From Stentor coeruleus (Eukaryota; Ciliophora; Heterotrichea; Heterotrichida; Stentoridae): 41,300 bases of DNA. Numbering within the stretch: the first letter of the stretch is position 1; every line of letters starts with the position of its first letter. Positions 28,752 through 38,050 of the stretch are shown one piece after another. The stretch lies in contig MPUH01000657.1 in the NCBI GenBank assembly GCA_001970955.1, positions 1-41,300 on the forward strand. The letters are read 5' to 3'. Under the pieces are notes generated by a model. It was given only the letters and a program-made list of their open reading frames with translations. It was not told the origin of the DNA and ran no database searches. Made by a program: the position numbers and the translations under genes.

Positions 28752-30005
28752 CTATGAAGGGATAATATAAAGTTCATAAGTAAGTATCGGGCCAAAAGTC
28801 GAGCACCTTTCCTGTGTTGACATCCTTAACTGACATTTATGTATCCCTTTAATCGGTTGAAAAATTCTTTCCTTAATCGTAATAATCCTTCCAGTTTTGG
28901 GTAAAATAACAACTTCCGGATAATAAAAATTATATTTCTTCGCTAAATACCTCTTACTACAAGTATCCCCAGATATACAAGTCAATTCTAATCCATTGAT
29001 TTCTTGTGTACTGTTATTGAATATTTCCCACGATCTTACCAAAATATCATCATTTCTATACCCAATCCTCTCAGGAACCTGCGGAGTTACAGTAACTGAA
29101 AAATGACACCAGATAAAAAAATTATGACCTACAAAATGTTCTTTATTAATCTTGCAATCATGACATACATCTTTATAAAAATTACCAAAATCATGACAAG
29201 ACATACATTTATATCTTATTCCTTTTAAAGGACATGTAAAACATCCATCACATGTTATCCTTTCATGATATCCAACATCTGCTAATTGGAAAAACTCATG
29301 CTCGTTATGGTCGTTTCCATAGCATTTCCAACACAAATTATAGTTTTGGCATGTTAAACAGATATGCCTAACACCTATTATTGGATTAACACCACATTTG
29401 TTACAATAAATTCCATGATGAACTTGACCTTTGGTTAAAGGGATTTTATTTTTACATGATTTTTCTATAGCTTCAAGTTTTTTCAAGTTCTCTTTATGGA
29501 TTTGTAAAAGGTTTTGTAGTTTTGTTGCTAATGCGGATATGCAATTGTGATTTGAATGGTCTAAAAATTTCATGGCTTCACCACATTGTTCACATATATG
29601 CGTACGATGCTCACAGTTAGCTTCATGTTCAATAATTTCTGAATGAAGGAAATATTCATGACATTCGATGAATTGACATTGTACACGACGATATAAACAT
29701 TGTTGGGTTTCGTGGAGTTTAAGTCGTTCGATTGTGATTATTTGGTCACAGCCAAATGAAGTGTTAACACATTTTAGCTTGAGGTTGTCTAGAACGGAAC
29801 GTAAGAATCTGTGGGATTTTTGGAGACTAAGTTGACATTTGTTAGGGCATAGGTTATTTTTGGATTTCCAAAGGTCGATACATTCTTTGCAAAAGTTTGT
29901 TTCACATGATTTACATTCTACGGGATCTTCGAGAACACATAAACATATACTGCAGACTAAATCTGGGCTGAATGAATCAACAAATCTGTCTTGCTCGTAT
30001 CCCAT
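28752..30005 (-). CDS. RING/TRAF-type zinc finger protein with ZZ fingers and FW-like end
   Basis: A 417-residue multi-zinc protein. Residues about 18-57 are a RING finger (CSICLCVLEDPVEC, then C-x-ECIDLW and CPNKC). Residues 75-160 have TRAF-type Cys/His fingers (CQFIECHEYF, CEHRTHICEQC). After a short helix, a ZZ-type finger (about 195-240, CNKCG to CWKCYGNDHNEHEF) is followed by a second Cys/His module (247-298) of similar build. The last 105 residues (RSWEIFNNSTQEINGLEL to RCSTFGPILTYELYI) resemble the four-tryptophan domain of NBR1 and ILRUN. RING plus TRAF implies ubiquitin ligase activity; ZZ plus FW recalls autophagy receptors. This mixture is unusual; the FW call is moderately confident. 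Confidence 0.8.
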   Translation of the reverse strand: MGYEQDRFVDSFSPDLVCSICLCVLEDPVECKSCETNFCKECIDLWKSKNNLCPNKCQLSLQKSHRFLRSVLDNLKLKCVNTSFGCDQIITIERLKLHETQQCLYRRVQCQFIECHEYFLHSEIIEHEANCEHRTHICEQCGEAMKFLDHSNHNCISALATKLQNLLQIHKENLKKLEAIEKSCKNKIPLTKGQVHHGIYCNKCGVNPIIGVRHICLTCQNYNLCWKCYGNDHNEHEFFQLADVGYHERITCDGCFTCPLKGIRYKCMSCHDFGNFYKDVCHDCKINKEHFVGHNFFIWCHFSVTVTPQVPERIGYRNDDILVRSWEIFNNSTQEINGLELTCISGDTCSKRYLAKKYNFYYPEVVILPKTGRIITIKERIFQPIKGIHKCQLRMSTQERCSTFGPILTYELYIIPS

Positions 30006-30181
30006 ATTTTTATTAGACTCTAAAAGTAAATAGTTTTTAGGACTTGGAAATTAAATCTTTGTGAGAATTTTAAAATATCAAAATTAGCATGAAAATTGTT
30101 AGTGTTAATTATCAAACCATCTACTACTACTATTATATTTTTTACTTATATCAACTAACTTTACTATATTATCCTTCTATC

Positions 30182-32035
30182 TTAAGAAAATTCTTGATTT
30201 ATAAGCCTTTCAGTAAACTCATCTAACAGTGAATCATATTCATTAGCAACCTCAGCTATAACTTCATCCATTATATCATCTCCAATAACCGCATAAACAT
30301 TCCATAGCTTTCCATCAGACCCCCCAGCAAATATTTTCTGAAATTCTTCGAAATTTTTCCTATATTTCCTAATATTAGCCAAAACCTGATCATCTAAGCT
30401 TATTTCCCATTCGCGTCTTTTATCTTCAATTACCATTAAATCATCATTTTCTTCATAGTCTATATCAAATTTTTTTATTACAGTTTTTGCTTGGTATTTC
30501 GACTGAACTTTTTGGGTTTCTTGATGGAAATTCTGAATAACTTCATTGAGGTTTTTTTCTGCTTCATTTTGAAAATCATCATGCAATTGTAAAGCTTTGA
30601 GAGTTTCTATACGTTGAAGGTCATGGACTATATCTTCAAGAAAATCATCAATGAACATATCTGAAAGTTCATTAGCATAATAAGCAATATATTTTGCTCC
30701 AACTCTGGATATAAGTCCAACACTAGGATGATTCGCATAATCATCAGCTGCTTTAAATCTAACCATTGCTGCAGTTAATGAATTTAAAATAGGATCATTT
30801 TGTGGTAGGTCGCTAACTTCGAAATTTCTCATGTTCATACTTCTAGGCATAAAACTTTTAGGAGAAGGTTCTCTTATTTCAAATTTATCATTTTCATGTT
30901 TAACTACCATAGTTTCTGCTTTTCTAGTATTATTTCTGGGAGATGTTTCACTTCTCCTCACTTGCCTAATTACTGCAACATCAGAAGTCTTTGTGTTGTT
31001 TTCACTAGTTTTTATAGGAGATTTCCTTAATGGCTCTTTCGCACTTAAAGCTTTTGGGATATTCAAAGGACGTTGAGCTTTTAAAACAGCAGGGGTGATA
31101 TCATGAGTTGGTGGCTCATAAATATTCCCATATTTATTGTTATAAGCCAGATTCTCAGTAGACCCTGGTCTTTGGTTATCAGGATAGTAAATATCAGAAG
31201 TTGTTACTGGTCGTGGTCCTTTACTATCAATTCTAGGGTTTTTTATTACTTGGAGATTTACTTCAGCTCTTCCATCTAGAGTTTTAGCTGATTTAGGTTT
31301 GGTTTGCTTTTTAATCCCATAATTATTTGCTGGTATTTGAGGACTTTGCATATTTTTCATTCTCTTGTTTATTATTTCAATCTCTTTAAGCTTATTTTCA
31401 AACTGCTCATCAAGTCTTTTTCTTGCATTTTTTTCATCTTCAAGTTGTCTTTCAAGTTTTTTTACTATTTCTTCTTGATCTTGGATAAACTTTATTTCAA
31501 GGTTGTCTTGAAGGTTTCCAGTGCTTTCTGTTTTGCGGACGTTTTTCTTTTTGTTACCTATTTTTGTAGGCAGTAAATTGATATCATCAAAAGTTTCAGG
31601 TCTTTTGGGTTTCTTTTCGTTTTCTTTTTTGATAGCATGTTTTACTTCTATTGGAACTTTCTTGCTTATCCCTAAGTCAAAAAGACCTATTGTGCCAACT
31701 TTATCATTCCACTCAGGTTTTGGTTTAGGTTCATCTGCTGGCCTTACAGGTTTTTTCACAAATGTGGTTTTTGTTGCCTTAGGCCTAGTATTAGATTGAG
31801 ATTTATTAACTTGAGTTTTTGCTGGGAGTCCTGCAAATTGAATTAATTTTTTCCCTCCTCCTCCGTTTGTAAACACTAAAGGAACCGGTTTTTCTGAAGG
31901 GATTTGTGGAAGGTCTGCAGCTTTAAAATCCAATTGTTGAGGCATTTCATAATACTGCGGCTCTTGATGTATAATAGGACTTGGTTTCCAAACAACAGGT
32001 TCAGGTTGCCATGTAAAATCCAATTGTGCTTCCAT
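30182..32035 (-). CDS. Large coiled-coil/disordered protein, possible ciliary or centrosomal
   Basis: A 617-residue protein. The first 400 residues are Pro/Lys/Ser-rich and probably disordered, with a coiled coil at about 185-235 (EEIVKKLERQLEDEKNARK). The C-terminal 200 residues are helical and acidic, including YYANELSDMFIDDFLEDIV and a final segment DSLLDEFTERLINQEFS. The paired pattern ELxDxxIDDxLEDxxxDLxRIE reminds me of the C-terminal region of the centriolar-satellite protein moonraker (KIAA0753), but I cannot confirm this without a profile search. It lies near other ciliary-type genes. The ATG follows directly on an A/T-rich flank; no intron is needed. Confidence 0.65.
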   Translation of the reverse strand: MEAQLDFTWQPEPVVWKPSPIIHQEPQYYEMPQQLDFKAADLPQIPSEKPVPLVFTNGGGGKKLIQFAGLPAKTQVNKSQSNTRPKATKTTFVKKPVRPADEPKPKPEWNDKVGTIGLFDLGISKKVPIEVKHAIKKENEKKPKRPETFDDINLLPTKIGNKKKNVRKTESTGNLQDNLEIKFIQDQEEIVKKLERQLEDEKNARKRLDEQFENKLKEIEIINKRMKNMQSPQIPANNYGIKKQTKPKSAKTLDGRAEVNLQVIKNPRIDSKGPRPVTTSDIYYPDNQRPGSTENLAYNNKYGNIYEPPTHDITPAVLKAQRPLNIPKALSAKEPLRKSPIKTSENNTKTSDVAVIRQVRRSETSPRNNTRKAETMVVKHENDKFEIREPSPKSFMPRSMNMRNFEVSDLPQNDPILNSLTAAMVRFKAADDYANHPSVGLISRVGAKYIAYYANELSDMFIDDFLEDIVHDLQRIETLKALQLHDDFQNEAEKNLNEVIQNFHQETQKVQSKYQAKTVIKKFDIDYEENDDLMVIEDKRREWEISLDDQVLANIRKYRKNFEEFQKIFAGGSDGKLWNVYAVIGDDIMDEVIAEVANEYDSLLDEFTERLINQEFS

Positions 32036-32426
32036 TTAAAATTATGAACTAATTTAAGGCTTTAAAACAATCTTTTCAATGCTTTGGTAAAAAAATTATG
32101 AGAGTAATAATGGAACTCTATCATATGTCATGTATTGTGTCGATATAACAAAATAAAGTAGTATTAGGATTCGCAGCTTTTAAAGTGGAAAAAGCTTATT
32201 ATAATAAGGTTTAGTAAAAGATAAGAAATCGTTAGATATTTACTATATTTAAAAAAAGCTCACAAAAGTTTATACCTATAGCAAATATTATTAAAATCAG
32301 TTTAATAAATACCTAAAAAATCATCTTTAAACCAAAATCAAAACTCTTTCTTTACATGCCTAAAACCCACAAATAACCCAACAACAAAAAACAATAAAAC
32401 TAATCTAATCCAAATCCTCTTAAAAT
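32036..32426. other. Intergenic region, no gene seen
   Basis: The right part (32280-32426) has little G on the plus strand, the usual 3' flank of a minus gene; the left part is mixed AT-rich. No feature was recognised. Confidence 0.5.
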
Positions 32427-33260
32427 TTACACACTTTCTTTCTTAAACTTAATCGTAACAAGTTCACTTCCACATCTTTTACAAACAAACACCCTCTCCA
32501 AAAACTTCAAACTGCTTTCTCCCAGTACTCCACAACACAATTTTTCCCATCTAAATATCCTTTACAAACTTTCTTGTCTATTCCTCACATAAACATTAAC
32601 AAAATTATTCTTTCTACATTTATCACAATATATTCTCCCCGTAAATCCAATATTATTACTTTTCCTTCTACCAAAATAATAATTTTCCTTATCTTTATTC
32701 TTCTTATCAATATCTTCATATTTTTCATCTCTAAAAGGTGTTATACTACTATTAGTATATATAGTAGAAGTTCTTTGATTTAAAGGTGAAGCAAATGAAG
32801 TATTTATAGCTTGATTATTTATACAAGTAATAAGTGAATGTTTATTACTATGAATTGATGGATATGCTATAGAATGTTTAGGTTCATCTTCAAATGATAT
32901 ATTAGAATCAAGATCATTTGAAGCTTCTTCTGTTGGATTATCTTCTTCTGGGTAGTTGAAATCTTCAAATGATACTAATTCTGTGGCTGAAACAAATTTG
33001 AAAACTCCTGGTGATGTGAAATTACGTGAATGATTTGTTGAGATAAATGAGTTGGTTTCTTGATTTGAGAAACTGCATGTGTGGTTGTGAGGATTTGATG
33101 GCTTGAGGCTTAGCTCAGTACCTTTTTTTATAACGGAAAATCTTCCTGATGGTTTGTTTTGATGAAGGGTGCAGGAACATGAGTATGGATTTGTGGTATT
33201 TGATGGGGTCTTTAGCTCGCATATTTGGGTTAGATTTTTAGGTTCGGTTAAATAATGCAT
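32427..33260 (-). CDS. LITAF-like zinc protein with disordered N-terminus, one intron
   Basis: Exon 1 is 33260-32566 and exon 2 is 32550-32427, split by a 15-nt intron (32551-32565, GTAAAGGATATTTAG); together 272 residues. The intron-free frame would stop at residue 232 and lose the second half of the zinc site. The C-terminal 65 residues contain IYCDKC at one end and VFVCKRCG at the other, with a hydrophobic, Cys-containing stretch (WEKLCCGVLGESSLKFL) between. This split CxxC...CxxC layout with a membrane-inserting middle is that of the LITAF domain of endosomal peripheral proteins. The remaining N-terminal 200 residues are Ser/Asn/Pro-rich and disordered. The LITAF call is likely but needs a profile check. 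Confidence 0.65.
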
Positions 33261-34116
33261 TTATAAAGAGATGAAGGGCAGAGATAATATTTTTGAGATA
33301 TTTTAGTTGAGGTGAGATAATGGATTTAGGTCGGGGGGTTGGAAGGGTTTGGAGATGAGGTGGGTTAATAATTATGCGTTAAGTTGGAAAGTTGAGGGAT
33401 TTTTTATGGGGAGTTTTTTTGTTGAAAATACATGATGATGGATGCGATTAGAGTTGAGTTTTTGGATGTGGTTGTATTCGTGGTGGGGAGGATTTTGTAA
33501 TGAAAGTTGTTAGTTAGGGTGAAGATGGAGTGAAAAAGTTGCTTGTTTTTTGGTGTGGCTTGTGGAGTATTTATTAGCGGTGTGGGTAATGTTTATTCAA
33601 TAAAAAATCACATCTCTCATTAACAAAAATCCTAACCCATCTTACATCATCCCAATCTTACCATGTCATTAGAAATTGTAAAATCCAATACAAGACTTTT
33701 CCATTTGTCCACACAAAAAAGCATATATCATTCACTAATCTTAATCTCATTATNAATCTTACATCATCCCAATCTTACCATGTCATTAGAAATTGTAAAA
33801 TCCAACACAAGACTTTTCCATTTGTCCACACAAAAAAGCATATATCATTCACTAATCTTAATCTCATTATCATCATCTTATCATAAAAAACAATAAAATC
33901 CTCCACATCTTTCTTTAATCCATAAACCCTATCAAAATATCAAAAAAACTCTTTATCCCTTCCTAACTCTTAATATCTTATTAATACTCTAATAAAACTA
34001 AATTGTTTGACAGTCATACACAAATTACACCTAGTAATCTCTTCAAATATTTTCATCCTCACCAGGTTAATCAGCTAAGAATTTCAACAGTTTTCAGATA
34101 AGCACTAAAACTAGTT
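33261..34116. other. Divergent intergenic region
   Basis: 33261-33590 is G/T-rich (upstream of the LITAF-like gene) and 33600-34116 A/C-rich (upstream of the zinc-finger gene). A 115-bp duplication around N at 33754 inflates its length. No gene was found. Confidence 0.5.
33639..33870. repeat. 115-bp direct repeat around a single N
   Basis: 33639-33753 and 33756-33870 match except for one T/C difference and flank N at 33754. The frames that cross it are artefacts. Confidence 0.88.
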
Positions 34117-34593
34117 ATGGTCAAAAAATGGCTAATAATGTATCAGTGCTACTACTCAGAATGTGGAAAAGACTATAGAACAAGGTTTAATCTTCGTCGC
34201 CATATCAATTCCTCTCATTTAAAAATCAAAAGCTTCATCTGTCAAGAATGCAAAAAAAACTTTGTATCAAAGCAAAACCTTAAAGAACACCATTATATAC
34301 ACACAGGAGAAAAACCTTTTCCTTGTGATGAGCCAGGTTGTGGTAAAAGATTTAGACAACTTTCTCAGCTTTCAATACATAAACGTATTCATTATCGGCA
34401 AAAAATTGGCTCTAAAATCTATCAGGAAATTCCGCATCTGTCCTTTTGTGATATTTTATCAAGTCTAGATATGAAAGAAAACCTAGATTGTGAATTGAGG
34501 GATAAGGTTTGCTTACCTGAGTTAATTAATGGGTTTAAAGGAAATAAAATCAAACTGCCGGTTTTGCCATGCTTGCTGAGTATGAAAAAGTGA
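34117..34593 (+). CDS. C2H2 zinc-finger protein, three fingers
   Basis: A 158-residue protein with three consecutive C2H2 fingers: CYYSECGKDYRTRFNLRRH...H, CQECKKNFVSKQNLKEHHYIH and CDEPGCGKRFRQLSQLSIHKRIH. The second and third are joined by the TGEKPF linker typical of DNA-binding fingers, and the first and third carry the longer CxxxxC knuckle of TFIIIA/SP-type fingers. The C-terminal 60 residues have no known motif. It is probably a sequence-specific DNA-binding protein. The stop is TGA and the downstream flank is G/T-rich. Confidence 0.9.
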   Translation: MVKKWLIMYQCYYSECGKDYRTRFNLRRHINSSHLKIKSFICQECKKNFVSKQNLKEHHYIHTGEKPFPCDEPGCGKRFRQLSQLSIHKRIHYRQKIGSKIYQEIPHLSFCDILSSLDMKENLDCELRDKVCLPELINGFKGNKIKLPVLPCLLSMKK

Positions 34594-35677
34594 AATTTTT
34601 GTTAAAAGTAATTAAAATATTTTATAAGAGTTTTTATGGTAGAAGGGGAGATTAGGAAGGATTAATCTAATGATAAATTGAATGATGAGGTTAAAGAAAA
34701 GAATATCTGATCGAAGAACAGTATTTAAATGTAGACCAAAAAAGATTAAGAAAAAAAATAGTTTCTTAGTTTTATAAGTTTATAAAATATGAGTTTACTC
34801 TACTTTTTAATTGTAATGCTCAAGATACTATAAGAATTTTTTTATTTTGTCTTATGCAAATCTGAAGACTATATGGTTAAATCCGTGCTTAAATCGGGAA
34901 AAAATCTAATTTTTCTAATATATCTAAAGTTCTTGTAGGGCTGAAAACCAATATATATATTTATAACTCTATAGTTTTTATTTTAGATCTTCTATAAGAA
35001 GACATCTTTACAGAGTTAAGCTTAAAGATTTCAGTAAATCTCAGTGTCGCATATTAATGGAAAAATTCTTTAAGTTTTCAGAAAAAGGTCAAAGACTCAA
35101 ACTACAGAAAGTGAGAAACCCTCTAGTGTTGTTGTGAATTTTCATCAAAGACAGATATTGGAAGATAATAAATAATTTTTGAAGACTGAAATAGAACAGT
35201 AAGTTTTAGACTAGTTTATTATTTCTCTTTTTTTTTTATTTTGAGTAGGTATTGTGGTTTTAGATTTGGGGTATAATGAGAATATAATTTTTATTTAAGT
35301 TGTGGAATGTGGTGTTGTTGGAATATGGATATTAAAGATAAAATATAATATTATGATGTTTGATTATATGGTGTTGTTGGAATATGGATATTAAAGATAA
35401 AATATAATATTATGATGTTTGATTATATGCTAGAATTAGTTATAAGAAGGGATGATAGAATTTTTCGATTTTTTTTATAGGAAATTAAGAGTATTTGAGG
35501 TTGATGAAGTCAGGGTGTTAGAGATTTTTTAGTTGTTAGAAATTATAGGATTTTTAATGAAGGTTATGTGGGTTTTAGAGTAATCTTTATAAAATTTGAG
35601 TTGATAAGGTGAGGTTTGATTGAAAATTTTTGCTGTAAAAGCGGGAAATTAGATAAAATAGTGTTTCTAGAATATAA
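34594..35677. other. Long gap with weak coding-like frame
   Basis: No standard-code gene. A frame from ATG 34636 to TGA 35242 looks protein-like if TAA/TAG are Gln, but it has two in-frame TGA (34708, 34942) and its TGA phase counts are 6, 5 and 2, so support is weak. From 35220 the DNA is strongly G/T-rich, which in this window usually follows a plus-strand gene rather than precedes one. Confidence 0.4.
35310..35427. repeat. Perfect 59-bp tandem duplication
   Basis: Bases 35310-35368 repeat exactly at 35369-35427. It is the third exact tandem duplication of 57-59 bp in the window. Confidence 0.9.
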
Positions 35678-36712
35678 ATGGCAGGAGTCGGGTCTGTTTG
35701 GAATGCTAATAATTGGCACTGGGAAGAAAAGAACTATAAGCAATGGGGTAATAATAGGTTGACTGAGCTTATGCTAGAGATCAGGCTCCAAGAAATCGGT
35801 TATTCCATAACATTCCCCGAAGTTACTAAACTCACAGGCGAAGCCTCAGTCAACATCCGTAAAGGTAAAACAATCCTATTATTCGAATACGAAATCGAAG
35901 GTACATGGAAAGCTATTAAAGAAGAGAATACCCTTGATGGGAAGTTTAAAATTATCGAGTTCAATCAAGAAGAAATAGATGATTTCCAATTAGAAGCAAC
36001 AGCAACACAAGATACTGAAGATTCTAATAAAATAAGATACTTCCTTCAATCTCGAGCTAAAAAAGAGCTCACAAAGTTATTCCAACAGTTTTACCGTGAG
36101 TTTAAAGAATTAGAATCAAACCAAGTAAAATTAGAAAATGATAAGAAAAGAAGACTAGAAGAAGATGAAAAAAGAAAACTCGCATTAGCTGAAAAAGCTG
36201 AGGAACAAGCTAAAATATTAAAAGATGCCCAAGAACGTGAAGCTCAATTGCGTGAAGAAGCAAAAAAACAAAGAAGTGATGAAGAACTTAAAGGTGAAGG
36301 ATCAGTTTGGAATACAGGGTCTTATTTCTGGGAAGAAAAATCTGTTAGTTGGGCTTGTGATAGAATAAAATCCCTTATAACAGATAAAATTGTTAAGATT
36401 GATAATGGGGAAATAAAACTTACAGTTAATGAAGTGCTTGGAGATTCAGGGGTTAGTATTAGAAAAGGGAAAAAAATTGTCACATATTGTCATGAATTGA
36501 AAATCAAATGGGAAGGTAAAGTTGGAGATGTAACAGCTAATGGAGAAATTCATTTACCAGATATAAGTGAGGATTCATCTTTTGATATGCATATAACTTT
36601 TACAACAAACAACCCAGGACAAGATGTTTTTAGAGGCTTTTTAGAAAAAAATGTTAAGGATGAAATCAAAGCCAGCATAGAAATTTTTGCTAATCAGCTT
36701 AGGGAAGTTTAA
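35678..36712 (+). CDS. Tandem Aha1 N-domain protein (Hsp90 co-chaperone type)
   Basis: A 344-residue protein with two Aha1_N domains. Domain 1 (about 6-145) begins SVWNANNWHWEEKN, containing the NxNNWHW motif that in Aha1 stimulates Hsp90 ATPase, and includes GEASVNIRKGKTILLFEYEI. A charged helix (about 150-203) links to domain 2 (about 206-344), which begins SVWNTGSYFWEEKS and includes GVSIRKGKKIVTYCHELKI. In the second copy the NNWHW core is replaced by TGSYFW. The C-terminal AHSA1 domain of ordinary Aha1 is absent. It should contact the Hsp90 middle domain; whether both copies bind, giving a bivalent clamp on an Hsp90 dimer, is inference. The linker sequence resembles a long single helix. 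Confidence 0.88.
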   Translation: MAGVGSVWNANNWHWEEKNYKQWGNNRLTELMLEIRLQEIGYSITFPEVTKLTGEASVNIRKGKTILLFEYEIEGTWKAIKEENTLDGKFKIIEFNQEEIDDFQLEATATQDTEDSNKIRYFLQSRAKKELTKLFQQFYREFKELESNQVKLENDKKRRLEEDEKRKLALAEKAEEQAKILKDAQEREAQLREEAKKQRSDEELKGEGSVWNTGSYFWEEKSVSWACDRIKSLITDKIVKIDNGEIKLTVNEVLGDSGVSIRKGKKIVTYCHELKIKWEGKVGDVTANGEIHLPDISEDSSFDMHITFTTNNPGQDVFRGFLEKNVKDEIKASIEIFANQLREV

Positions 36713-37295
36713 TAAAATCATAGGATGTTTTGGGAGTTTGCTTTTATGAATCATGTGTTTTTATATTGTTAAAATGATTCACCCTATTCAAAATAATTTT
36801 CATTTTGTTCTTAGTTTGATTTTTTTCTTACACAATTTCGAGTTTTTTGTTTATACAAGTCTTGATGGGCAAAAAGCAGTGAAGCACTAAAACTATTTGA
36901 TTTACTGCAGAATTTCATGAGAGTTCATATCTATATTTAGTAAAATTTAGTAACTATAAATTTTATAAACCCCTAAAGAATCTATTTAATATCCACAATT
37001 AAACCCATAAACTTTATAATTTTCTAATATGAAAATGAACTCCTTATAAAAAAATCCTATACAATCTCATTAATAAACATTATCTCTTTATATAATAACT
37101 AATTATAAACCCTCACATCAAACCAAGTTTCATACAAATTTTCAATCAATTAAACCTAACAAATATTTTTCCCAAATCCTTATATTAAAAAATCTTAACT
37201 TATAATATAAATGTGGTTAGAGCCTGTAAGAAGAAGAATCCAAGCTAAGCAGTTAGACTCACTTGCTGACCGTCTAGATGCAGCAGGTCTTNTAA
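36713..37295. other. Intergenic region upstream of the PG-repeat gene
   Basis: Briefly G/T-rich after the Aha1-like gene, then A/C-rich to about 37200. The end is inflated by the N join at 37292. No other feature. Confidence 0.5.
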
Positions 37296-37376
37296 ATGTG
37301 GTTAGAGCCTGTAAGAAGAAGAATCCAAGCTAAGCAGTTAGACTCACTTGCTGACCGTCTAGATGCAGCAGGTCTT
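37208..37376. repeat. 84-bp direct repeat around a single N
   Basis: 37208-37291 and 37293-37376 are identical and flank N at 37292. The repeat includes the start codon and first 27 codons of the following gene. Confidence 0.9.
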
Positions 37377-38010
37377 ATGAAAGATTTCTATATAATCTTA
37401 CGTAAATCCAAACCTATAGTCACATCAATCTACCAAAATCCACATCATAAAATAAAAATCCTATAATTTCATATAACCCTACCAAAATGAATTCTTATCC
37501 ATAATCCGCATCCTAACTGAAGAAACCTGGAAAGAATCCAAACTCAACATTTCTCATCAACTTGAAGAACAACCCAAACCCCAAAACCTTTCTCTTGATA
37601 AAACTTCAGAAAAATCCTCCCAACCAGCATCCAAACATAAAAAACAGTTATCAATGCCATTATTAGACCTTCCATCCCCATCATCAACAAAAAAATATAT
37701 TTTCACAACAACTCCTCTAAGCCATTCAAGAACCCAATCATATTATTCTACACCTAAATACAAAAACCCAGTCTCCCAAGAAATCGCATATATGGTAAAA
37801 AACATATAGTCTAATTTTTCATTCCCTAAAGGCTGTGGAACATTTACAAAAACAAAAAGAAAAACAACAAACTCAATCCCAGACCTCCCTGGACCAGGAA
37901 GTTATTTTTGTGACCCAAAGTCTTCACAATCATCCAACATTTCATTAAGAACTTCAATCTTATCATCAAAGTCATCAAAGCAGTTATCTTTTTCTTTTCT
38001 AAAAGTATAG
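37296..38010 (+). pseudogene. PG-rich-repeat ciliary-type gene, frame broken
   Basis: The start MWLEPVRRRIQAKQ (37296) opens a frame that stops at 37464. From about 37477 another frame continues (EETWKESKLNISHQL and on), crosses a normal 15-nt intron (37795-37809, GTAAAAAACATATAG) and ends with TAG at 38008. The final exon has the PDLPGPGSYF motif of sperm-tail PG-rich repeat proteins, which bind ciliary microtubules. No GT-AG intron links the first frame to the second: the region 37420-37500 has no usable GT. A 16-nt excision of 37461-37476 would remove both stops and join the frames, but its ends are CT and AA. So this is either a small sequence error, a degenerate intron or a recent pseudogene. 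Confidence 0.55.
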
Positions 38011-38050
38011 ATAATCTTTATATTAAAATACATTAAAAAATCCTAATAAT

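Noticed and set aside
33663-33896. Plus-strand repeated peptide frame across N
   Set aside because: It exists only because the 115-bp contig overlap is written twice.
34636-35244. Calling a gene with all three stops reassigned
   Set aside because: If all stops are sense codons every AT-rich frame is open, so protein-like appearance alone is no evidence; kept only as a weak finding.
37402-37419. GTAAATCCAAACCTATAG as an 18-nt intron
   Set aside because: It is not 15-16 nt, and removing it keeps the frame that stops at 37464.
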